Assembly (NCBI GenBank): GCA_001797935.1
Contig: MGQT01000071.1
Span: forward strand, 582 to 13,956
Length of the DNA stretch: 13,375 nucleotides
Reading direction: 5' to 3'
Origin: Deltaproteobacteria bacterium RBG_16_54_18
GTDB taxonomy: Bacteria; Desulfobacterota; B13-G15; RBG-16-54-18
Position 1 is the stretch's first letter. Each line of letters opens with the position of its first letter. The position numbers were made by a program, and so were the translations under genes. Positions 7,441 to 13,375 of the stretch are shown in pieces. The notes under the pieces are model-generated. The model worked only from the letters and a program-made list of their open reading frames with translations. It did not search any database and was not told the origin of the DNA.

Positions 7441-7480
7441 GGGACGGTGCACGCGGTATGATGCATCGTCCCGTTTTTTT
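7441..7480 (+). terminator. Rho-independent terminator
   Basis: GGGACGGTGCA (7441-7451) pairs with TGCATCGTCCC (7462-7472) across a 10-base loop, giving 11 pairs including one G-T. A G and seven Ts follow at 7474-7480. It ends the secreted-protein transcript. The hairpin may also slow leftward transcription from the convergent gene, but on that strand it is not followed by a clean T-run. Confidence 0.92.
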
Positions 7481-7494
7481 ATACCGATGATATA

Positions 7495-8730
7495 TTATCT
7501 TCTCTCCCCTACGAATACCTCCGCAAGGGATAACTGTTTAATAAGCTCATCATTCCATTGTGCAAACTTGGAGAGCTGTTCAACAAGCCAGTCCTTGCCT
7601 ACTATAACTGCTATCTCTTTCAGAAAGTCGCGTGCCGACTGCTTAAAGGCCGCCACGGCATCCTCGACGTTCTGACTGGTTATATTGAGTAGTTGCAAGG
7701 TGATGCCATCGGATACATAAAATTTTGATGCCTTAAAATTTTTTTGCAGAGATTTTTCAACCGCCTTCTTTCCCAATTTTTTTGCCATGTTCTCCAGCAG
7801 ACCATTCCACAAAAGAATAAAATCCTTTAAATCGTCGGCCATCTTTGTCAGTGTTACTGCGGCGAGAAGAGATTTTATATTGCCGGACCGATAATAATCT
7901 ATGTGATTCGCGCCATCCCAGATCGCGGAAATATCTAACGGCGTCCACTGGTCTTCGACATTATAGGCGCCCAGTGATTTTCCCCGGAAAAAGAAAACAT
8001 AGTGATGATCACCTTTTTCTTTGTGTATGCAGAGGTGGCCGGTCGGCTTCTTCTCCATCAATTTGTCCAGCATCTTGTCGAGATGAAACATCGAAACGGA
8101 AAGTCCCTGCCATTCCGGTTGTCCCTGCAACACGGATAAAAATGCGTGTGTCAGTTCGTCGCCCAAGATATAGAAATTAACCTTTGCTTCCGGTACGTCC
8201 ATTATCTCAACAACATCGCGCATGGTTAAGCCCGTACCTCGTGAAGAAACCAAAGGGACCCCCTGGTAAAACAATATACTGGTATTTCCCTCCCGTGTGC
8301 TAATTCTGGCTTCGCCGGAGTATTTATTTTTATTGATTTCATCACATAACACGTCAAGATCGAGGGATTCCCGTTTGAAGTTTTTAAGCAAGGTTTGTAC
8401 GGTAACCGGTTGATCCAATTCGATCGTGCCTTTCGATTTATGCTCGGCCTGCTCGAGTATTACATGCCGTTGCCACTTCGTCTCGAGGATTTTTCTTTCT
8501 TCCGGCGTGATGTCTTTAAGAATGCAAGTTCCGTTTTTCCAATCGTGTATCCTCTGGAGCTGATCGTTGCCCGTTCCCCATGTCGACTCAATGAGGAGAA
8601 TATCTCCCTCTATGAAGATCACGCTGACAAATCCCTCCGTGGGGCCACGAAATTCTATCTTCCCCTCGCGTATCTCGGCAAGGGCATTGTTCAGTATCTC
8701 TACAAAATCGCCCTGAATCGTTTTCTCCAT
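7495..8730 (-). CDS. Protein with three DUF4388-like repeats and a helical C-terminal domain
   Basis: The 411-aa product has no signal peptide or membrane span and is probably cytoplasmic. Three blocks share one pattern, a small-residue/Gly turn, a beta strand, then a hydrophobic strand ending in a F-x-x-G-x-x-L turn. They are REGKIEF (22-28) with SVIFIEGDILL (36-46), YSGEARI (137-143) with SILFYQGVPLV (151-161), and PTGHLCI (229-235) with YVFFFRGKSLG (244-254). This resembles DUF4388/PATAN domains, which accompany gliding, polarity and two-component proteins in deltaproteobacteria. Residues about 285-411 are mainly helical and match nothing I know. The start is the ATG at 8730, with only a weak AGGA about 12 bases upstream. 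It is a single-gene unit convergent with the secreted-protein gene. The DUF4388 assignment is by pattern only, and the function is unknown. Confidence 0.75.
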   Translation of the reverse strand: MEKTIQGDFVEILNNALAEIREGKIEFRGPTEGFVSVIFIEGDILLIESTWGTGNDQLQRIHDWKNGTCILKDITPEERKILETKWQRHVILEQAEHKSKGTIELDQPVTVQTLLKNFKRESLDLDVLCDEINKNKYSGEARISTREGNTSILFYQGVPLVSSRGTGLTMRDVVEIMDVPEAKVNFYILGDELTHAFLSVLQGQPEWQGLSVSMFHLDKMLDKLMEKKPTGHLCIHKEKGDHHYVFFFRGKSLGAYNVEDQWTPLDISAIWDGANHIDYYRSGNIKSLLAAVTLTKMADDLKDFILLWNGLLENMAKKLGKKAVEKSLQKNFKASKFYVSDGITLQLLNITSQNVEDAVAAFKQSARDFLKEIAVIVGKDWLVEQLSKFAQWNDELIKQLSLAEVFVGERR

Positions 8731-8762
8731 CGTCCGTATATATCCTAGGTAATATAAAGATG

Positions 8763-8789
8763 ATAATAGAGAAGCATGCTCCGTGTCAA
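8763..8789 (-). promoter_or_regulatory. Possible sigma-70 promoter of the DUF4388-like gene
   Basis: Reading leftward, TTGACA (8789-8784) is followed after 15 bases by TATTAT (8768-8763). The -35 is perfect and the -10 matches 5 of 6, but the spacer is short. The 8-bp palindrome AGCATGCT (8773-8780) lies between them and could be an operator. The rest of the 242-base gap (8731-8972) holds nothing I recognise. Confidence 0.35.
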
Positions 8790-8972
8790 CTCAATGCTCG
8801 ATTTAATCGTTGTTTTACTCTATTTTTTTCGACGTTTAATATGGCCGATCCATGCCACAACTATTTTCCCGTATTGTTTACCACGGTTCCCGCTTGACAA
8901 TCTTGCCCGCGCCAATTCGGAGAAGGGGGAAGGATTATTTTATTGCGTATGGTTGATTACAGCAGAGCCGTC

Positions 8973-9845
8973 TCAGCGGATGTCGTTGTTTACGGCCCAG
9001 TCGAGAACCTCGATAGGGGATTTTAAGAGGGTCGCACCGGCTGTCTGTAGGGCCTCACACTTGCTTGCTACTGTTCCCGCGGCGCCGCGGACGATGGCGC
9101 CGGCGTGCCCCATGCGTTTGCCCTGAGGAGAAAGTCTCCCGGCGATGTACGCCGCAACCGGTTTTTTCATTTTTTCTGCAATAAACTCCGCTGCCTTCTC
9201 TTCCTGGGTGCCCCCCACTTCGCCGACGATGATAACCGCGTCGGTTCCTTTATCGGCCTCAAACAGACTTAAGATGTCAGGTAGGTTGGTCAGGATGACC
9301 GGATCCGCACCCATGCCTATTACGGCGCTCTGACCGATCTTTTTTTCGGAGAGGATGCCCGCAAATTCATACGAGAGGGTACCGCTGCGTGAAATGATGC
9401 CCACCCGCCCAGGCGCGAACAGGGCTCCTGGCATAATACCCATTTTCCCCTTACCCGGGACCAAGATGCCCGGCGTCGTGGGGCCAAGCGCAAAGACACC
9501 CTCTGCCGCGGCATAAGCCCGCATCCGCATAACGTCATTGACCGGAATATGTTCGGGTACGATGACGATGAGCTTTATGCCTGCATCTACGGTTTCATAG
9601 AAGGCGTCCAAGACAAATGCCGCCGGCACGAAAAAAACCGAGGCGTTTGCCCCTGTTTGTTTTACCGCCTCCGCGACGCTGTCAAATACCGGCAGGCCTT
9701 CGACGATCGTGCCTCCCTTGCCGGGGGTGATACCCCCCACCACGGGAGTTCCGTACCGCAGCATCCAGCGGGTTTGTGTGCTGCCGATCTTGCCTGTTAT
9801 TCCCTGGACAATTACGCGTGTCGCGTCATCAATCAGAATACCCAT
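8973..9845 (-). CDS. sucD: Succinyl-CoA synthetase alpha-subunit family (ADP-forming acyl-CoA ligase)
   Basis: The 290-aa protein is a SucD-type alpha subunit: an N-terminal Rossmann CoA-binding domain (VIVQGITGKIGSTQT, with GGITPGKGG at 37-45) and a ligase domain with the phosphorylated histidine H247 in GHAGAIV. With a beta subunit, such enzymes interconvert an acid, CoA and ATP with acyl-CoA, ADP and phosphate via phosphohistidine. Length and order are normal. The usual GPNCPG turn reads GPTTPG (121-126), and GGDPI is GADPV. The ATG has GAGGAG five bases upstream. It is 39 bases downstream of its beta partner in one leftward operon. The context (GntR regulator and AbfD-like dehydratase on the other strand) suggests a substrate-inducible ligase rather than the TCA enzyme. 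The gene symbol denotes the family. Succinate specificity is not established. Confidence 0.85.
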   Translation of the reverse strand: MGILIDDATRVIVQGITGKIGSTQTRWMLRYGTPVVGGITPGKGGTIVEGLPVFDSVAEAVKQTGANASVFFVPAAFVLDAFYETVDAGIKLIVIVPEHIPVNDVMRMRAYAAAEGVFALGPTTPGILVPGKGKMGIMPGALFAPGRVGIISRSGTLSYEFAGILSEKKIGQSAVIGMGADPVILTNLPDILSLFEADKGTDAVIIVGEVGGTQEEKAAEFIAEKMKKPVAAYIAGRLSPQGKRMGHAGAIVRGAAGTVASKCEALQTAGATLLKSPIEVLDWAVNNDIR

Positions 9846-9884
9846 CGATACTCCTCGTCTTTTTTCCCTTACGTTCGCGTACGC

Positions 9885-11033
9885 CTACCGTGCGCCCACA
9901 AGCTCAAAGAGCCGCGCCACCGCGATTTCCGTGGGGGCCTCCGTGACGACATGCACCCCGCCGGCGCGGAGGATTTCCCATGTCTCTTCCTGGTGATTCC
10001 CCAGGGCCTTGGCCACGATCGGGATGGTGACGTTATGCTCCTTGATATACCGTACCACGCCGCGGGCGCCTTCGTGGATGGGGTTGATGCCGCCGTAGAC
10101 ATTGATAAAGATTGCCCGCAAATCGATCTTCATCATGACGAGTTCCATGCATTTGTACAGTAATTCCTCGGTAATGCCTCCGCCGGTTTCGAGGAAATTG
10201 GCCGGTCGCAGCCGCTCGCCGATAATGTCCATCGTTGCCATGCCGAGTCCCGCGCCCGAGGAGATGATGCCGATGTCGCCGCCGAGATCCACATACGTTA
10301 CCCCGATTTCCCTCCCCTTGCGCTCCAAAGGGTTTTCTATACGCTCTATCATCTCCGGCAGAGGGAGCTTAACACGGTTCAAGGCGGAGTTATCAATTTC
10401 AATCACCGAATCGATCGCCAACAAGCCTCCCTGATATCCGGTTTTTAGGATCACCAGAGGATTGATCTCCGCTATGAGGGCTTCATACTGTACAAAAGCG
10501 CGGTAGAGACGCACGAGGACATCCGCGCAAATGGCAAGGAGACGTTCTACGATACCCAGACGCCGCAAGAGCATCCGTGCCTGATAGGGGTAAAATCCAA
10601 ATGCGGGATCGCAGTAAAACGATATGACCTTATCGGGAGCAATGCGGGCGGTTTCTTCGATATGGACTCCTCCCTCTTTGCTTACCACAATGACCGGCCT
10701 GCCGGTGAAGCCGTCAATGGTTATGCCCATATAGAGTTCGCTGTGGATGTCGGCTTTTTCGCACACCAAGAGCTTGCGCACGGGGAGCCCCTTTATTTCC
10801 GCACTGAATAACTTTCCCGCGGCATCTTCGAGCTCCTCAGGCGTGGTTACGGTCTGTATACCTCCCGCAAGCCCCCTGCCGCCGACAAGGACCTGGGCCT
10901 TCAAGACAACCGGGTAGCCGATCTCACCCGCGATGATCAAGGCATCGTCGGTATTTCCCGCAACACCCCGCCGTGGGACGGGGATGCCGGCACTTTCGAA
11001 GATATCGAGCCCTTCATGTTCATGCAGTCTCAT
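9885..11033 (-). CDS. sucC: Succinyl-CoA synthetase beta-subunit family, divergent (ADP-forming acyl-CoA ligase)
   Basis: The 382-aa protein is a SucC-type ATP-grasp subunit, close to the usual 385-390 residues. It has the MRLHEHEGLDIFESAGIPVP start, K45 in VVLKAQV, EINPLV at 189-194, AID at 206-208, the SSGAGLGMATMDI segment near 258-270, and NFLETGGG at 279-286. Two normally strong motifs differ: the glycine-rich loop GGRGKAGG is GGRGLAGG (51-58), and GGI-x-RCD, in the CoA-ligase domain near the acid site, is GGINPIH (314-320). This suggests a different acid substrate, though a divergent succinyl-CoA synthetase is possible. The start is supported by AAAGGTG about 10 bases upstream. It heads a leftward operon with sucD and is divergent from the GntR regulator, which probably controls it. 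Confidence 0.83.
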   Translation of the reverse strand: MRLHEHEGLDIFESAGIPVPRRGVAGNTDDALIIAGEIGYPVVLKAQVLVGGRGLAGGIQTVTTPEELEDAAGKLFSAEIKGLPVRKLLVCEKADIHSELYMGITIDGFTGRPVIVVSKEGGVHIEETARIAPDKVISFYCDPAFGFYPYQARMLLRRLGIVERLLAICADVLVRLYRAFVQYEALIAEINPLVILKTGYQGGLLAIDSVIEIDNSALNRVKLPLPEMIERIENPLERKGREIGVTYVDLGGDIGIISSGAGLGMATMDIIGERLRPANFLETGGGITEELLYKCMELVMMKIDLRAIFINVYGGINPIHEGARGVVRYIKEHNVTIPIVAKALGNHQEETWEILRAGGVHVVTEAPTEIAVARLFELVGAR

Positions 11034-11058
11034 AATAAATAGTCACCTTTGTACTAAT

Positions 11059-11078
11059 TTTTAATATCATTATTAAAA
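11059..11078. promoter_or_regulatory. Perfect inverted repeat upstream of sucC (operator candidate)
   Basis: TTTTAATA and TATTAAAA form 8-bp perfect arms around a 4-base centre, 26 bases ahead of the sucC start. The symmetry suits a dimeric repressor such as the adjacent GntR protein. The AT-rich composition makes such symmetry easier to get by chance. Confidence 0.35.
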
Positions 11079-11100
11079 TAGTTTACGTACCTCAAAAAAA

Positions 11101-11111
11101 CCTTGACAAGG
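11101..11111. promoter_or_regulatory. Short palindrome overlapping a -35-like TTGACA
   Basis: CCTTGACAAGG is a perfect 11-base palindrome with a single central base, the size of typical GntR/FCD operators. It contains TTGACA (11103-11108), which could be a rightward -35 element for gntR. The best -10 at 17 bases is only TAAAGA, so the promoter part is weak. Confidence 0.4.
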
Positions 11112-11134
11112 GTTATATATGTAATTAAAGATAA

Positions 11135-11154
11135 AATCAAGTATTTAATTGATT
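11135..11154. promoter_or_regulatory. Imperfect 20-bp inverted repeat in the gntR leader
   Basis: AATCAA (11135-11140) and TTGATT (11149-11154) flank eight bases, with two more matching positions inside (8 of 10 per arm). It ends 15 bases before the gntR ATG, a suitable place for autorepression. By-eye symmetry only. Confidence 0.35.
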
Positions 11155-11169
11155 CTATAGGGAGAAGGG

Positions 11170-11901
11170 ATGGCGAAAGGGCCGGTTCAAAGGACAAGCC
11201 GTGATGCGGCTGATCACAGCCAAAAGGCCTATAACGGCATTCGGCGGATGCTCTATAACAAGGAACTCGTTCCGGGACAGAAGATCGCCTATCGCGACCT
11301 CGCGGAACAGCTCCAGATGAGTCCCACCCCGATCATCCAAGCGCTTAAGTGGTTGGAGATTCAGGGTTTGGTTCGCCATGCCCCCAACCGCGGATATTAC
11401 ATAGAGCCGTTCAGCCTCAAGGAGTTGGAGGAGATATATGAATTGAGGGAATTGTTGGAGCTGGCGCTGTTACCCGCGGCCATCGAGCAACTGGATGAAA
11501 AGGGCTCACAACAATTGAGGCAGGCCCTCACGGCGCACCGTTCTGCGGAACGGGAATTCTATCTCAAAGAGCGGTTGTTTAAAAATATGGAGTTTCACTT
11601 GACCCTGGCCGCCCTCGCCAAGAAAGAGACGCACTTGAACATACTGCGTACGATCTTTGATCTTTTATTTCTGAAATATGGCGGCAATTATCTCCCGATC
11701 GCGTCGCTCACCTCGGTGGATCAGGAGCACCAGGAGATCTTCGATTACGTCATGGCGAGAAATCTTCACGGCGCGCAGGTAATCTTGGCGCACCATATCT
11801 CCAACGTAAAAAAACAGGTATTGCAGAGCCTGCAGCGGATGCTGGAAGAAAAAGAGGATTTACAAGGTATGCTTGCCGAATTTTCGCATGCATTTAAATA
11901 A
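11170..11901 (+). CDS. GntR-family transcriptional regulator, FCD (FadR C-terminal) type
   Basis: The 243-aa protein has an N-terminal winged helix at about 18-78 (AYNGIRRMLYNKELVPGQKI, the recognition helix region SPTPIIQALKWLEIQGLV, and the wing NRGYYI). A mainly helical FCD ligand domain covers about 85-235. Histidines at FCD metal-ligand positions are kept: H143 in MEFHLTLA, H187 in DQEHQEIF and H208/H209 in LAHHISNV. The first acidic ligand may be Glu in place of the usual Asp. Such regulators are usually repressors released by an organic acid or acyl-CoA. The ATG has GGGAGAAGGG just upstream. The stop is 22 bases before the dehydratase gene, so the two form one rightward unit, divergent from sucCD. 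It probably senses a substrate or intermediate of the pathway these genes encode. Confidence 0.92.
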   Translation: MAKGPVQRTSRDAADHSQKAYNGIRRMLYNKELVPGQKIAYRDLAEQLQMSPTPIIQALKWLEIQGLVRHAPNRGYYIEPFSLKELEEIYELRELLELALLPAAIEQLDEKGSQQLRQALTAHRSAEREFYLKERLFKNMEFHLTLAALAKKETHLNILRTIFDLLFLKYGGNYLPIASLTSVDQEHQEIFDYVMARNLHGAQVILAHHISNVKKQVLQSLQRMLEEKEDLQGMLAEFSHAFK

Positions 11902-11923
11902 CGATAACTGAGGAGGAACAAGA

Positions 11924-13360
11924 ATGGGGCTTAAGACAAAAAAGGAATATATCGAATCATTGCGGCAATTGAAGCCAACGGCGTACATGTTCGGGGAAAA
12001 GATCACGTCGATCGTGGACAACCCGCGCCTGCGCGCCGGCATCGAGGCTACTGCGGCGACCTATGAAGTTGCTGAGATGAAAGAGTTTCAAGACCTGGCA
12101 ATTACCACAAGCCCGCTGATCAACGAGCCGGTTAACCGCTTTACCCTGCCGCCGTCGAGCATCGACGACCTCGTCGCGCGCGTAAAGCTCAACCGCAAGC
12201 TCGGGAACTGGGTCGGGACGTGCTTTCAGCGGTGCACGGGGCTGGATTGCCTCTCCACCCTGTCCATCTGTACCTATGACGTCGACAAAAAATTTGGGAC
12301 TCACTATTACGATAATTTCATCAAATTCTTGAAATACATGCAGAAGAACGACTTAACGGCGAACGCCTGCGTGACTGACGTCAAGGGCGATCGTTCTTTG
12401 GCGCCTCACGAACAGCCGGACAAGGATATGTTCCTCCATGTGGTTGAGCGCAGGGATGACGGCATCGTTGTCAGAGGGGCCAAGGCCCACCAAACCGGGT
12501 CCCTTTCCTCCCATGAGATTATCGCTCTGCCCACGCGCGCCATGCGCAAGGAGGATAAGGACTACGCCGTTGCCTTTGCCGTACCGTCGGATACGCCGGG
12601 CCTGATCCACGTGGTCGGTCGTTCCAGCCTCGATACCCGCGAGATGGACGGGTGCGACCTTGGCAACTTCAGGTACTCGAAGTATTGCCCCACGCTCATC
12701 TTCAATGATGTCTTTGTCCCGTGGGATCGGGTCTTCCTGTGCGGGGAGACGGAATTCGCGGCAGATATGGTCGTAAAATTTTCGTCGCTGCACCGGCAGA
12801 GCCACGGCGGATGCAAGGCGGGAAAGATTGATTGTATGATCGGCACCGCCCTCGTGATGATGGATTACAACGGCACGAATCAAGCCGGCCATCTCAAACA
12901 GAAGGTCATCGATATGATTCATCGGGCCGAGACCCTCTATGGATGCTGTCTCGCCTCATCGTATGAGGGAAAAAAAGAGGCCTCCGGCACCTATTTTATC
13001 GATACGGTGCTCGCCAATGCCTCCAAGATTCATGAGGGCAAGGAGATGGCGGAGGCGATTCGATTGATGGTTGATGTCTGCGGCGGATTTGTCTCCGATC
13101 TGCCGTCGGATCGCGATTTCGAGAATTCCGAGATCGGCCCTCTCCTTAAAAAGTACCTGAAGGGTTCGGATAAATTTTCCGTCGACAACCGCATCAAGAT
13201 GTACCGGCTGGCGGAAAAACTGGCCATGGAGAGTGCGGATACCATCTCGGATATCCATGGCGGCGGATCTCCCGAGGCGCATCGCGTTACCATCTTTCGT
13301 GAAAGCAACGTGGAGTCGAAGAAAAAATCGGCCAAACGTTTGGCCGGCGTAGAGGGTTGA
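11924..13360 (+). CDS. 4-hydroxybutyryl-CoA dehydratase (AbfD)-family protein with altered catalytic residues
   Basis: The 478-aa protein aligns along its full length with Clostridium aminobutyricum AbfD (484 aa), a flavin and [4Fe-4S] enzyme that dehydrates 4-hydroxybutyryl-CoA to crotonyl-CoA and isomerises vinylacetyl-CoA. All four cluster ligands are present: C100 and C104 (TCFQRC), and H290 and C297 (HRQSHGGCK). The conserved Thr is T191 (AHQTGS) and Lys is K298. By recalled AbfD sequence and numbering, three residues of its proposed radical relay differ: E257 is C255, Y296 is H294, and E455 falls at S442 next to a 3-residue deletion. A460 is G447. The protein therefore probably binds the same cofactors but may act on another CoA ester or by another route. 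An AGGAGGAA ribosome-binding site precedes the ATG. It follows gntR by 22 bases. The true AbfD activity should not be assumed. Confidence 0.9.
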   Translation: MGLKTKKEYIESLRQLKPTAYMFGEKITSIVDNPRLRAGIEATAATYEVAEMKEFQDLAITTSPLINEPVNRFTLPPSSIDDLVARVKLNRKLGNWVGTCFQRCTGLDCLSTLSICTYDVDKKFGTHYYDNFIKFLKYMQKNDLTANACVTDVKGDRSLAPHEQPDKDMFLHVVERRDDGIVVRGAKAHQTGSLSSHEIIALPTRAMRKEDKDYAVAFAVPSDTPGLIHVVGRSSLDTREMDGCDLGNFRYSKYCPTLIFNDVFVPWDRVFLCGETEFAADMVVKFSSLHRQSHGGCKAGKIDCMIGTALVMMDYNGTNQAGHLKQKVIDMIHRAETLYGCCLASSYEGKKEASGTYFIDTVLANASKIHEGKEMAEAIRLMVDVCGGFVSDLPSDRDFENSEIGPLLKKYLKGSDKFSVDNRIKMYRLAEKLAMESADTISDIHGGGSPEAHRVTIFRESNVESKKKSAKRLAGVEG

Positions 13361-13375
13361 TCTTTGCTAAACCGT

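Noticed and set aside
6954..7466. 170-codon hydrophobic open frame on the minus strand
   Set aside because: It is antisense to the secreted-protein gene. Lys-rich codons read backwards give Phe/Leu-rich pseudo-membrane sequence.
8894..8899. TTGACA considered as a plus-strand -35 element
   Set aside because: No -10-like hexamer occurs at 16-18 bases, and the gene beyond is on the other strand.
8776..9126. 116-codon open frame on the plus strand spanning the gap and the end of sucD
   Set aside because: Most of its second half is antisense to sucD, there is no ribosome-binding site, and there is no recognisable domain.
12353..12922. 189-codon open frame on the minus strand
   Set aside because: It is antisense to the AbfD-like gene, where the real protein has conserved cluster ligands throughout. 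No domain or ribosome-binding site supports it.
1..13375. CRISPR array, tRNA, rRNA or large repeats
   Set aside because: No regularly spaced repeat, cloverleaf or rRNA-like segment was seen on either strand.

Overview
The window most resembles a Gram-negative anaerobe of the Desulfobacterota ('Deltaproteobacteria') type, possibly a syntrophic lineage. This is inferred from gene content: a sensor kinase and NtrC-class sigma-54 regulator pair, a consensus -24/-12 promoter, the Tat translocase, a small Sec-secreted protein, and a Fe-S/flavin 4-hydroxybutyryl-CoA dehydratase homologue beside an ADP-forming CoA ligase. No rRNA, tRNA or CRISPR array is visible, so the lineage call is soft.

Layout. 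(1) 63-362, minus strand: a decayed IS30-family transposase 3' end, broken by two in-frame stops, directly abutting moaB. (2) 375-2794, minus strand: an archease - rtcB - moaB operon, combining RNA ligation/repair with a molybdopterin-cofactor protein. (3) 3004-6800, plus strand: tatC, a membrane histidine kinase and a sigma-54 response regulator in one tight operon. (4) 6803-7480: a complete enhancer-dependent promoter (palindrome, IHF consensus, -24/-12 element), then a 127-aa secreted protein and a strong terminator. (5) 7495-8730, minus strand: a 411-aa cytoplasmic protein with three DUF4388-like repeats. (6) 8973-13360: divergent units, sucCD-like genes leftward and a GntR/FCD regulator plus an AbfD-like dehydratase rightward, with several inverted repeats between them.

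How the genes may work together. The kinase/regulator pair probably controls the sigma-54 promoter next to it, and so the small secreted protein. The GntR regulator probably controls both divergent arms, giving a local acyl-CoA module: a CoA ligase that activates an acid and a flavin/Fe-S enzyme that dehydrates or isomerises the thioester.

The most unusual observation is that the AbfD-like protein keeps all four [4Fe-4S] ligands and the active-site Thr of the Clostridium enzyme. It has, however, replaced the Tyr and both Glu residues (Y296, E257, E455) proposed to generate the radical there. The neighbouring SucC and SucD homologues also deviate at normally conserved motifs. Together this suggests a CoA-thioester pathway whose substrate or mechanism differs from the textbook 4-hydroxybutyrate route.
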